From DASYZQ01 sp035946175 (GTDB lineage Bacteria; Patescibacteriota; Saccharimonadia; Saccharimonadales; UBA4665), in contig DASYZQ010000002.1 of the NCBI GenBank assembly GCA_035946175.1, positions 1 to 9,559 of the forward strand: a stretch of DNA of 9,559 nt, given 5' to 3'. Every line of letters starts with the position of its first letter. Positions within the stretch are counted from its first letter, which is position 1. The notes under the pieces are model-generated. The model had not been told where the DNA came from, ran no database searches, and saw only the letters and a list, made by a program, of their open reading frames with translations. Position numbers and translations under genes: made by a program. Shown here in pieces: positions 1 through 6,005 of this stretch.

Positions 1-154
1 TGGGTATACCACTGCTAGGCTTGAAGTAGGCGCCAGTGGCAATGACTGCTGCTGGGATTAGAGTACCATCAGGGTTATGGGCAACTTCAAGGAAGTCATT
101 GAGGATAGTTCCCCAGATATCGTTATCCGAACCGGGCTGAGGAAGGCGTGGCAT
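1..154 (-). CDS. N-terminus of a surface/tail-fibre-like protein (truncated by window edge)
   Basis: An open frame starts at an ATG (minus strand, 154-152) and runs off the left edge after 51 codons. A good Shine-Dalgarno, GAGGGA at 169-164, lies 9 nt upstream and fixes the start. The peptide begins MPRLPQPGSDNDIWG and continues with ILNDFLEVAHNPDGTL. The pattern PGSD-x-x-WG-x-ILNDFL-x-V-x-HN-x-DGTL is, from family knowledge, a recurring N-terminal module in Saccharibacteria and some actinobacterial and phage proteins, where it precedes collagen-like, pectate-lyase-like or tail-fibre regions. No signal peptide is visible in the 51 residues. The domain that would define the function lies outside the window, so the surface or tail role is inferred; the existence of the gene is well supported by the SD and motif. 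Confidence 0.75.
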   Translation of the reverse strand, partial: MPRLPQPGSDNDIWGTILNDFLEVAHNPDGTLIPAAVIATGAYFKPSSGIP

Positions 155-238
155 CAGATAATATCCCTCAACTTACCGTCCCCCATAGTAGTGTTTGATG
201 GCTCATGCGTATATCTTAGTACTTTCAATGTTGCCCTA

Positions 239-256
239 TGCTAGAGATTACTAGCA
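239..256. repeat. Perfect 6-bp inverted repeat with 6-nt loop
   Basis: TGCTAG-AGATTA-CTAGCA forms a perfect short hairpin. It lies about 85-100 bases upstream of the left-edge gene start on the minus strand. It could be an operator-like site or a leader hairpin; nothing in the sequence decides this, and a 6-bp stem can occur by chance. Confidence 0.3.
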
Positions 257-273
257 ACAGAATCTCATAGCTT

Positions 274-297
274 AAAAAAATCATCGCTGATCATTTT
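274..297 (-). terminator. Weak candidate terminator after yvcK
   Basis: On the minus strand AAAATGATC-AGC-GATGATTTT can form a 9-position stem with one G-G mismatch and a 3-nt loop, and the T-run continues to seven T (280-274). It lies about 170 nt past the yvcK stop. The stem is AT-rich and the loop tight, so predicted stability is low. It is the only hairpin plus T-run seen in this gap. Confidence 0.3.
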
Positions 298-466
298 CTT
301 ACTGGGTGAACTCTCAAGGTAATATTCGTATACTCATAGCCCCTACACGCATAGTCTTTATGGTTACAAGTATAGCTCCCGCCTTCTCGCAATACAAAAG
401 ATTCAATGACAAACCTGGCCCGCTATGACATAAAGCTTGCATCGTGAGACCGCTAAGGTCATTACC

Positions 467-1483
467 CTATAGATCACTCAATAACTGCATCAATTCCTTG
501 ACTACTCTAACCCCATCATGCCTGATAAAACTACGCCTGGAGGCCAGCTGATCACCTTTGGGTGGCGTAGCTGCCATATGTGCAGCCAAGAAGTTGCCGC
601 CGACAGCCTTATAATGCCTGCTGCGCAGTGTAGCTGGGTGAGCTGCTACCCAGAAATCAGCCGCTTCAGCATAACGTTTTAAAAGCTCTGCCGATGGTTT
701 TGCTGTATTGTACAGCACTATATCCAAAACCGTGGCACCAACCATCCGTTCAATCTCATCAGCATGCGCTGCTACATCAAAATTATCTGTATGACCATGC
801 TTAGTGACAAGATTACATACGTAAACAATCTGGGCTTTTGTAGTTTGTAGTGCCTGGCGAATACCGTCAACGACAAGTGCTGGTCCAATTGAGGTATATA
901 AATCACCAGGGGCGATAACAACCAACTGTGCTTCAGCAATCGCTTTGAGTGCCTTGGGGTTAGCGACAGCCGGTGGCTCAAGCGCCAGCACCCCCTCACG
1001 GGGATTATTGGAGAACTCTTGGTCCTCAATATACCTTTGACCCCTGAGTACTATTCTTTGTCCTGCCCAACTCATTTGTACTTGCACATTGTTCAGTGTC
1101 ACCGGCACAACGCTACCCTGCACACGAAGAACCTCTGAAGCAGTTTCAACGGCTTCGGCAAAACTACCGGTCAGCTTCTCCAAGGCTGCCAGAAATAGGT
1201 TACCAAAAGCATGTCCTGCTAAAGTCCCTTCCTCAAAACGATAGTTGAAAAGCTCCCGTACCTGCGGCGATTTGGACAAGGCGATCAGGCATTGACGAAT
1301 ATCTCCAGGTGGCAGAACGCCGAGTTCGTCACGCAGAACCCCAGTGGAGCCGCCATTATCGGACATATTGACCAATGCCGTCACACGATCAAAGTAGTTC
1401 TTAAAAGCGTTCAGCAGCGCAAAGCTACCGGTGCCGCCTCCAATTACGACGATCGAGGCTGGTGATGTATTATGCTTCGACAT
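467..1483 (-). CDS. yvcK: YvcK/CofD-family protein (gluconeogenesis factor, UDP-GlcNAc binding)
   Basis: This 338-residue protein carries the hallmarks of the YvcK branch of the CofD-like family: a Rossmann-type glycine motif VVIGGGTGS (residues 12-20), NMSDNGGSTG (39-48), LPPGDIRQCLIALS (57-70), LAGHAFGNL (88-96), VIAPGDLYTSIGP (189-201) and NLVTKHGHTDNFD (224-236). Family members bind UDP-GlcNAc and, in Bacillus and relatives, are needed for growth on gluconeogenic carbon and for normal cell shape and wall synthesis; the biochemical activity is not settled. Length is normal for YvcK. The ATG at 1483 is the only start before an in-frame TAA at 1504-1502, and it has no Shine-Dalgarno; the predicted leader is about 26 nt. 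In Firmicutes and Actinobacteria yvcK sits between rapZ and whiA; neither is here, so the gene stands alone behind its own promoter. It ends in TAG. Confidence 0.93.
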   Translation of the reverse strand: MSKHNTSPASIVVIGGGTGSFALLNAFKNYFDRVTALVNMSDNGGSTGVLRDELGVLPPGDIRQCLIALSKSPQVRELFNYRFEEGTLAGHAFGNLFLAALEKLTGSFAEAVETASEVLRVQGSVVPVTLNNVQVQMSWAGQRIVLRGQRYIEDQEFSNNPREGVLALEPPAVANPKALKAIAEAQLVVIAPGDLYTSIGPALVVDGIRQALQTTKAQIVYVCNLVTKHGHTDNFDVAAHADEIERMVGATVLDIVLYNTAKPSAELLKRYAEAADFWVAAHPATLRSRHYKAVGGNFLAAHMAATPPKGDQLASRRSFIRHDGVRVVKELMQLLSDL

Positions 1484-1515
1484 ATCAGGTTTTGCATGCA
1501 GTTACTGTAGCTGTA

Positions 1516-1543
1516 ATAATACCAGCCACGAAACTACCTGCAA
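1516..1543 (-). promoter_or_regulatory. Promoter of yvcK (extended -10)
   Basis: Minus strand: TTGCAG (1543-1538), 16-bp gap, then TATTAT (1521-1516), directly preceded by TGG (1524-1522), giving a TGn extended -10. Predicted transcription start is near 1509, leaving a leader of about 26 nt to the yvcK ATG. The -35 matches only at TTG, which fits an extended -10 promoter. Assigned from sequence only. Confidence 0.5.
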
Positions 1544-1587
1544 GCCCAAAATAGCAAAAATAAAACATAAGCAGATAGAAAATATAT

Positions 1588-1616
1588 TTGACGGTGTCAC
1601 AATATAAGGATAATAT
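1588..1616 (+). promoter_or_regulatory. Promoter of the small membrane protein gene
   Basis: TTGACG (1588-1593; five of six consensus bases), 17-bp gap, then TAATAT (1611-1616); an overlapping GATAAT at 1609-1614 is a better hexamer with a 15-bp gap. Predicted start of transcription is near 1623. That places the transcript start downstream of the TTG (1588) and ATG (1615) codons that would otherwise extend the ORF, and so favours the ATG at 1654. Confidence 0.55.
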
Positions 1617-1636
1617 GACGTATACATTAACAGCTC

Positions 1637-1645
1637 AAAGGGAGG
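1637..1645 (+). promoter_or_regulatory. Strong Shine-Dalgarno deciding the start at 1654
   Basis: AAAGGGAGG matches the anti-Shine-Dalgarno closely and sits 8 nt before the ATG at 1654-1656. It is among the strongest ribosome binding sites in the window. The nearer ATG at 1649 is in another frame. Confidence 0.65.
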
Positions 1646-1653
1646 CAGATGTC

Positions 1654-1869
1654 ATGCTTGACGCTTTTATCGTGTTGGGGCTCATCCCCGGCACGCAGTT
1701 TCAAATCACTTTCACCGTTTGGCTGTCTTTGCTGATTATCGTCTGCGATTCTGCATGCCTCCTGTATTTTTATAGACTGGGCCTGTTCCAAACCTGGATT
1801 ATTACAGGCTACGTCTTCGTGTTTACTCATAAAGACCTGCAAACGGATCCCCTTTTCAATCAGGTTTAG
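1654..1869 (+). CDS. Small two-helix membrane protein of unknown function
   Basis: A 71-residue protein, the only plus-strand gene supported here. It begins MLDAFIVLGLIPGTQF, then has a hydrophobic segment at about residues 20-40 (FTVWLSLLIIVCDSACLLYFY), a short loop with Arg41, and a second at about 44-59 (LFQTWIITGYVFVFTH), ending in a polar tail. Two transmembrane helices in a hairpin are likely. The frame stays open to 1588, but the promoter overlaps that stretch and the strong SD at 1637-1645 points to ATG 1654. The last 14 bases overlap the 3' end of folC tail to tail. It is divergent from yvcK, and the two promoters lie back to back in a 170-bp gap. I do not recognise the family. The combination of promoter, SD and membrane-type composition argues against a shadow of folC, because most of the ORF lies outside folC. 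Confidence 0.7.
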   Translation: MLDAFIVLGLIPGTQFQITFTVWLSLLIIVCDSACLLYFYRLGLFQTWIITGYVFVFTHKDLQTDPLFNQV

Positions 1870-3145
1870 TGCTCATCGCGGCCAATGGCAAAATATCATG
1901 TAGGAAATAAAGCGAGCCGGTGATAAGTAGTACCGACTCAGGTTGTTCCATAAGCAGCTGATATGCTTCGCCTAATTCCGGTACTACCGTGACTGCAATT
2001 TTCGTATGAGCCTTAAGATAATCACCGACTGTGTCCGGGTCGGCTGAGCTTTTAATTCGATCATCCGTTTCTTGATAAAAGGATGTCACTATAGCGCTAT
2101 CGATATGCGGCAACAGGATGTCCAAGGTCTGCTGCCATCGCTCGTCTGGCCCGTTTACAACCGCCAACAGAGCCGAAATCTGTTGATTCGGGTACGCCGC
2201 CTGGAGGCTTCGGACCAGAGCGCCCATTTTCTGTTCATTATGGGCACCATCCACGATTATGGTCTGCCTACCCCGCATAAATATGCTCATCCGACCGGGT
2301 ATCGGCGTCCCGGCTGCCGTCTGGATAGCCTCGGCAGTAAGTTGTTGATCTCTGTCTCGATGTAAGACATAGCTGACTGCGGCTGCGGCCAGGCTCAGAT
2401 TTCGCTGCTGGAAGTCTGGTATTGAGGTTTTCATCCCAGTGATGCTATCAGTGTCGATAATGTGCAGCGTCGCTGCCTGTGCCTGACAGGTCTCGTGCAC
2501 GACATCCATTACCTCAGCAGCCTGTCGATGCATGAACACCTGATTGCCGGGTTGAATGATACCGGCCTTTTGACGGGCAATCTGTGCTATAGTCTTGCCC
2601 AAAACTCGGGTATGGTCCAGCCCTATGTCAGTTATCAGACAAACCTTATCCTGACGCGTTACTACATTAGTTCCATCCAACAGTCCGCCCAGTCCCACCT
2701 CCATGACCGCATAGTCAACCTTCCGGGCTGAGAATGTTTCGTAGGCTAAGGCTACCAACAGTTCAAAGTAGCTGGGCTGCAAGCAGCTCTTATCGACTTT
2801 ATCCATAAACTCCCCGAGCGCACTGCAAAAGTCATGTTCAGCAAGCGGTATCAGATCGAGCTGCAGCCGCTCGTTCACCTCAAAGATATGTGGTGATACG
2901 CTTAAGCCTGTAAAAGCACCACTGGCCTTTAGCAGTGCCGCTACGAAGTAGGCCGTAGAGCTTTTGCCTGATGTTCCCGCTATATGCAGTACCCGCAGAC
3001 TATCCTGTGGATTGTGCAGATAGGCCATGAGTGAACGTATGCGGTCCAGACTATAGAACTCAGCTGCCCCACCCCCGGTCTTGTATTGTCCATAGAGCTG
3101 CCGGAGCAGCGCATTGGCTTGGCTAAAGTCTGTGATAACCGGCAT
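1856..3145 (-). CDS. folC: Folylpolyglutamate synthase / dihydrofolate synthase family ligase
   Basis: A 429-residue Mur-ligase-type enzyme that adds glutamate to folates (and in some species to dihydropteroate) with ATP, in the cytoplasm. Visible motifs: P-loop HIAGTSGKSST (residues 54-64), the SVSPHIFEVNERL stretch (82-94), MEVGLGGLLDGTNV (148-161), ITDIGLDHTRVLG (171-183) with the downstream RQKAGII whose Lys193 matches the carbamylated lysine of the family, PIPGRM (281-286) and IVDGAHN (297-303). These run in the standard order and the length is normal. Start: ATG 3145 with SD AGGAG at 3160-3156, 10 nt away. It lies 71 bp after sbcB on the same strand, so it may be read from the obg-sbcB transcript or from a weak promoter in the gap. 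Which of the two activities it has cannot be told; no folP or folK is visible nearby. It ends in TGA, inside the overlap with the small plus-strand gene. Confidence 0.93.
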   Translation of the reverse strand: MPVITDFSQANALLRQLYGQYKTGGGAAEFYSLDRIRSLMAYLHNPQDSLRVLHIAGTSGKSSTAYFVAALLKASGAFTGLSVSPHIFEVNERLQLDLIPLAEHDFCSALGEFMDKVDKSCLQPSYFELLVALAYETFSARKVDYAVMEVGLGGLLDGTNVVTRQDKVCLITDIGLDHTRVLGKTIAQIARQKAGIIQPGNQVFMHRQAAEVMDVVHETCQAQAATLHIIDTDSITGMKTSIPDFQQRNLSLAAAAVSYVLHRDRDQQLTAEAIQTAAGTPIPGRMSIFMRGRQTIIVDGAHNEQKMGALVRSLQAAYPNQQISALLAVVNGPDERWQQTLDILLPHIDSAIVTSFYQETDDRIKSSADPDTVGDYLKAHTKIAVTVVPELGEAYQLLMEQPESVLLITGSLYFLHDILPLAAMSTKPD

Positions 3146-3172
3146 GATAAGGCAGCTCCTCTTTTCTTATGT

Positions 3173-3201
3173 CGTATACTAGCACAACTTAGATATTGTA
3201 A
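3173..3201 (-). promoter_or_regulatory. Weak promoter candidate for folC
   Basis: In the 71-bp gap before folC: TTACAA (3201-3196), 17-bp gap, TATACG (3178-3173), which would start transcription near 3166 and leave a leader of about 20 nt containing the folC SD. Both hexamers are imperfect (3 and 4 of 6), so co-transcription from upstream is equally possible. Confidence 0.3.
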
Positions 3202-3216
3202 GCCGCTTACGCTCAT

Positions 3217-4656
3217 CTAATCACTGGGCATAATACTCTCGCCGTACAACTGCAGTTCTTCTATAAGATAGCGCTGCTGGGAGTTGAGATGTGCTCGCTC
3301 AGACAAGGTCTGCAGCCGCAGGCCATAGCGGGCCAGCCGACTGGTCGGACCGCCACCGAGCAGACGGGCCCGCCGGAAGGTCTCCCACGATTCACGCTGA
3401 CCGCCGCTCAACTGAGTTGGAAAGTTACGGGCGACATAAAGCGGCAGCAAGGTCTGCAGGCGATCGTCGTGAAAGGGCACCTCAAGGTCACCGAGTTCTT
3501 CTGGCGCGGCGGCACGAACAACGGCCAGGAGCTGCTGATCATTTGTGTCGAAAAATCCCTCATACAAACGGCCGTCCACTGAAGTCGGATCGCCAAAGGC
3601 GCTCAACTGCTGGGCGCTGGTAAGCATTCGTTGCGCCTCATGCAGCTGACGCAAAAATGCATTGCCCAAAGTATCCAGCGCGGCACGGTGCTTCTGTAGG
3701 GTCGACATATCGAGGCGCAGACGGGCCTGGCTATCATTATCGAGAACATTAACTGGAGCGACTGCTGGGCTATGGTTGGCACGCAGCAGTTTGACGGGCA
3801 GGCGCTGGGCTGGTGGTGTTTCCCGATTAAAGCGCCATCGTTCCGCCAGCTGTGACGGACTCATGTCACGGTAGACTGTTGGATCATAACGCAGGTCATA
3901 AGCTAGCAACCCCTGTCCATCGACTCCCTCACCTATGATGCTGGCCACCGAGGTATGCAGGTAGTCACCCGGATAGCCCCCGCTAGTGTATACGAACGGC
4001 TGGCCGCTGCCGACTAAAGCAAGTACCTGTTTTTTGTCACGCATGGTAAGTAGGTAGTCAAAGAGCTTGGGCTGGTAGCGTCGAATCAATCGTGCCAAAG
4101 CAATACAGGCCTGCACGTCACTAAGCGCATCGTGGGCAGCGGTATGCTTAAGCTTATTATGGGCAGTCAGTAGCTCCAGACGGTTGGTAGCCTTTCCTTC
4201 CTTGCCCACCGGCCAGGTAATACCGGCTGGCCGCAGCGCTCGAAGCATCCGCACAACATTAAGCAGATCCCAACGTGACCGGCTATCTTGCCATTGCCAC
4301 GTATACGGATCGTAGAAGTTACGGTAGTGAAGAAACCGCATAAACTCATCATCAAAGCGGATTGAATTATAACCGACAAAGACAGTACCGGGTAATGCTA
4401 TCGTGTGACTAAACAATTTTAGAAACTCGGCCTCGGTTATGCCTTCACGAAGCGTCTGTTGGGGCGTGATGCCGGTAAGAAGCACCGCATCAGGATCAGG
4501 AAGCACGTCTTCGGTAAGCCGGATGAGAACATTGATCGGTTCACCGATCAAGCGGAGATTCATATCAGTACGCTGACCGGCAAACTGCATGATGCGTGAT
4601 TCACGAGGATTAATACCGCTGGTTTCCAGATCGTACCAGAAGAATGTCGGTGTCAT
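3217..4656 (-). CDS. sbcB: Exonuclease I (3'-5' single-strand DNA exonuclease)
   Basis: This 479-residue protein follows the E. coli ExoI layout along its full length. The N-terminal DEDDh exonuclease fold carries WYDLETSG with Asp9 and Glu11, a GYNSIRFDDEF stretch (95-105; catalytic Asp by comparison with E. coli Asp108), YRNFYDPYTWQWQ (111-123), SRWDLLNVVR, and HDALSD with His175 and Asp180 as the last two catalytic residues. The middle and C-terminal parts keep PVKLLRANHSPAVAPVN and LYEGFFDTND, the SH3-like and helical regions that clamp single-stranded DNA. The enzyme degrades ssDNA 3' to 5' in recombination and mismatch repair. All catalytic residues are present and the length is normal (E. 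coli about 475). Start: ATG 4656 with SD AAGGAG at 4671-4666, 9 nt away. The gap to the end of obg is only 21 bp, so the two are almost certainly co-transcribed. It ends in TAG. Confidence 0.95.
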   Translation of the reverse strand: MTPTFFWYDLETSGINPRESRIMQFAGQRTDMNLRLIGEPINVLIRLTEDVLPDPDAVLLTGITPQQTLREGITEAEFLKLFSHTIALPGTVFVGYNSIRFDDEFMRFLHYRNFYDPYTWQWQDSRSRWDLLNVVRMLRALRPAGITWPVGKEGKATNRLELLTAHNKLKHTAAHDALSDVQACIALARLIRRYQPKLFDYLLTMRDKKQVLALVGSGQPFVYTSGGYPGDYLHTSVASIIGEGVDGQGLLAYDLRYDPTVYRDMSPSQLAERWRFNRETPPAQRLPVKLLRANHSPAVAPVNVLDNDSQARLRLDMSTLQKHRAALDTLGNAFLRQLHEAQRMLTSAQQLSAFGDPTSVDGRLYEGFFDTNDQQLLAVVRAAAPEELGDLEVPFHDDRLQTLLPLYVARNFPTQLSGGQRESWETFRRARLLGGGPTSRLARYGLRLQTLSERAHLNSQQRYLIEELQLYGESIMPSD

Positions 4657-4677
4657 TTAGTAAAACTCCTTCGCAGC

Positions 4678-5958
4678 TCAGTAAACAAGCTCTCCGGCAT
4701 CGCCGATCAGTACACGATCGCCACTTTTTGCGCCACGCCGGGCCAACTCATGAACGACACCCATCTTCTGCATTATAGTCCTCAGGCGCTGGCGGCCAGC
4801 CTCATTCGAAAAGTCGGTACGGGCGGCAAAACGCTCTATCTTGCGGCCATTGACTATAAAATGGTCCTTCTCTTTGACAACGTGCCACTGCGTGTCATCG
4901 TTACTGAGCCGTAATATCGGTATCTGGTCGACGGTCGCATCGCTCGTTTTCGTCTGCTTGCCAACAGATTGCTTTACCATTGCCACAACCTTGCGGAGAA
5001 ATTCACTGACGCCAAGGCCTGAATGAGCCGACAGCGCGAGCGGCGGCACAGCTTTGGGGAGTATGGCACGAAGTGCTTGAAGTTGAGAGCGCACGAGGGC
5101 TTCATCCAAACCCTCTATCTTAGTAAGCACCACTAGCTGCGGCCGGCTACTGAGATCCACTGCATAGGCCTTCAGCTCTGTCTGTACACCGTGATAAGCA
5201 GCCTGTACATCAGTCTGGTAAGCGTCGATCAGATGCACCAGTACTGCAGTGCGTTCGACGTGCCGTAAGAATTCGTCACCCAGTCCCTTACCCTGCGCCG
5301 CCCCCTCAATAAGTCCCGGGATATCCGCAAATAGCAGGCTCTGCTCACCATCCACGTCGACCACACCAAGATTTGGCACTAAGGTAGTAAAAGGATAATC
5401 GGCAATTTCCGGCCGGGCATTGCTGATCGTGCTGAGCAACGTCGACTTACCGGCATTCGGCAGACCAATCAGACCTACATCAGCAATCATTTTGAGCTCA
5501 AGCTCCAAGTTGTACAGCTCGCCTTTCTCGCCTTTCTCGGCAATCCGGGGCGCCTGCCGGGTAGATGATACAAAGTGGGCATTACCATAGCCGCCACGGC
5601 CGCCACGGGCAATAACCACCGACTGGCCCTCTTGGACCAAATCGGCCAGCACAGTCCCGGCCCCATCGGCGATAACTGTGCCGACTGGCAGCGCCACCGT
5701 CAGATTGGCCCCCTTCTTGCCATGCCGACGGCGTTTGCCGCCGTTGCCACCATCCTCGGCCCGCAGTTCTTTCTGATAGCGAAACTTCGCCAGCGTATTT
5801 TGGTTACGGCTGCCCACTAAAACAATATTGCCGCCGTCACCGCCGTCACCGCCATCCGGACCGCCACGATCTACATATTTCTCATGGCGAAAACTGAGCG
5901 CACCGTTACCGCCGTCACCGGCCTTTACTGTAAGTGGGGTCTTATCTATGAAATTCAT
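4678..5958 (-). CDS. obg: GTPase Obg/CgtA with OCT domain
   Basis: A 426-residue Obg GTPase acting in late 50S ribosome assembly, stress response and cell-cycle control. Order of domains: glycine-rich Obg fold (about 1-158; VKAGDGGNGALSFRHEKY, GGPDGGDGGDGGN, ARGGRGGYGN), GTPase domain (about 159-335) and C-terminal OCT domain (about 340-426; NGRKIERF, TDFSNEAG, GAKSGDRVLIGD). GTPase motifs: G1 GLPNAGKS (165-172), switch I YPFTTLVPNLG (188-198), G3 DIPG (212-215), G5 SAHSG (310-314). G4 reads TKIE (279-282) rather than NKxD; the final Asp that contacts guanine is replaced by Glu. The ATG at 5958 is forced by an in-frame TAA immediately before it; the only SD-like site, AGAGG at 5966-5962, is just 3 nt from the ATG, which is unusually close. 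It lies 47 bp after the LysM-CHAP gene and 21 bp before sbcB. It ends in TGA. Confidence 0.96.
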   Translation of the reverse strand: MNFIDKTPLTVKAGDGGNGALSFRHEKYVDRGGPDGGDGGDGGNIVLVGSRNQNTLAKFRYQKELRAEDGGNGGKRRRHGKKGANLTVALPVGTVIADGAGTVLADLVQEGQSVVIARGGRGGYGNAHFVSSTRQAPRIAEKGEKGELYNLELELKMIADVGLIGLPNAGKSTLLSTISNARPEIADYPFTTLVPNLGVVDVDGEQSLLFADIPGLIEGAAQGKGLGDEFLRHVERTAVLVHLIDAYQTDVQAAYHGVQTELKAYAVDLSSRPQLVVLTKIEGLDEALVRSQLQALRAILPKAVPPLALSAHSGLGVSEFLRKVVAMVKQSVGKQTKTSDATVDQIPILRLSNDDTQWHVVKEKDHFIVNGRKIERFAARTDFSNEAGRQRLRTIMQKMGVVHELARRGAKSGDRVLIGDAGELVY

Positions 5959-6005
5959 TTACCTCTATTGTGCCATGAAAGCACCCGGTTCGTGAAATTT
6001 CGGGA

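Larger units (their letters stand above)
155..466. other. Gene-free intergenic stretch with small hairpins
   Basis: These 312 bases lie between the end of the YvcK gene and the start of the left-edge gene. I find no ORF above about 20 codons, no tRNA-like T-loop and no repeat array. It holds a perfect 6-bp inverted repeat (239-256), an AT-rich hairpin next to a T-run on the minus strand (274-297), a 4-bp GACC/GGTC hairpin at 448-460 without a T-run, and one weak minus-strand promoter-like match (TTGTAT at 397-392, 17-bp gap, TATACT at 374-369). The composition is more AT-rich than the flanking genes. It probably holds the 3' end of the yvcK transcript and the 5' leader of the left-edge gene. 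Confidence 0.6.

Noticed and set aside
369..397. Minus-strand TTGTAT-17-TATACT promoter-like match before the left-edge gene
   Set aside because: The -35 matches only three bases, and the only terminator-like hairpin (274-297) would lie between it and the gene, leaving a leader of over 200 nt. Kept only as a remark in the intergenic entry.
1615..1617. ATG at 1615 as start of the small plus-strand gene (84 residues), with AAGGA 4 nt upstream
   Set aside because: It lies inside the predicted -10 element, the SD is too close and weaker than the one at 1637-1645, and the added residues are polar and not needed for the membrane segments.
1627..1842. 71-codon minus-strand ORF opposite the small membrane protein
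   Set aside because: It has no convincing SD, promoter or recognisable motif, and a charged, cysteine-spotted composition typical of an antisense shadow. The plus-strand gene explains the region.
3289..3623. Plus-strand ORFs of 97 and 110 codons within sbcB
   Set aside because: Antisense to a full-length exonuclease I with all motifs; rich in Arg, Gly, Ala and Gln as expected for a shadow frame; no promoter or SD.
5968..5996. TTCACG-18-CACAAT as a promoter directly before obg
   Set aside because: Both hexamers are weak, and the predicted start would fall only a few bases before the ATG, inside the SD.
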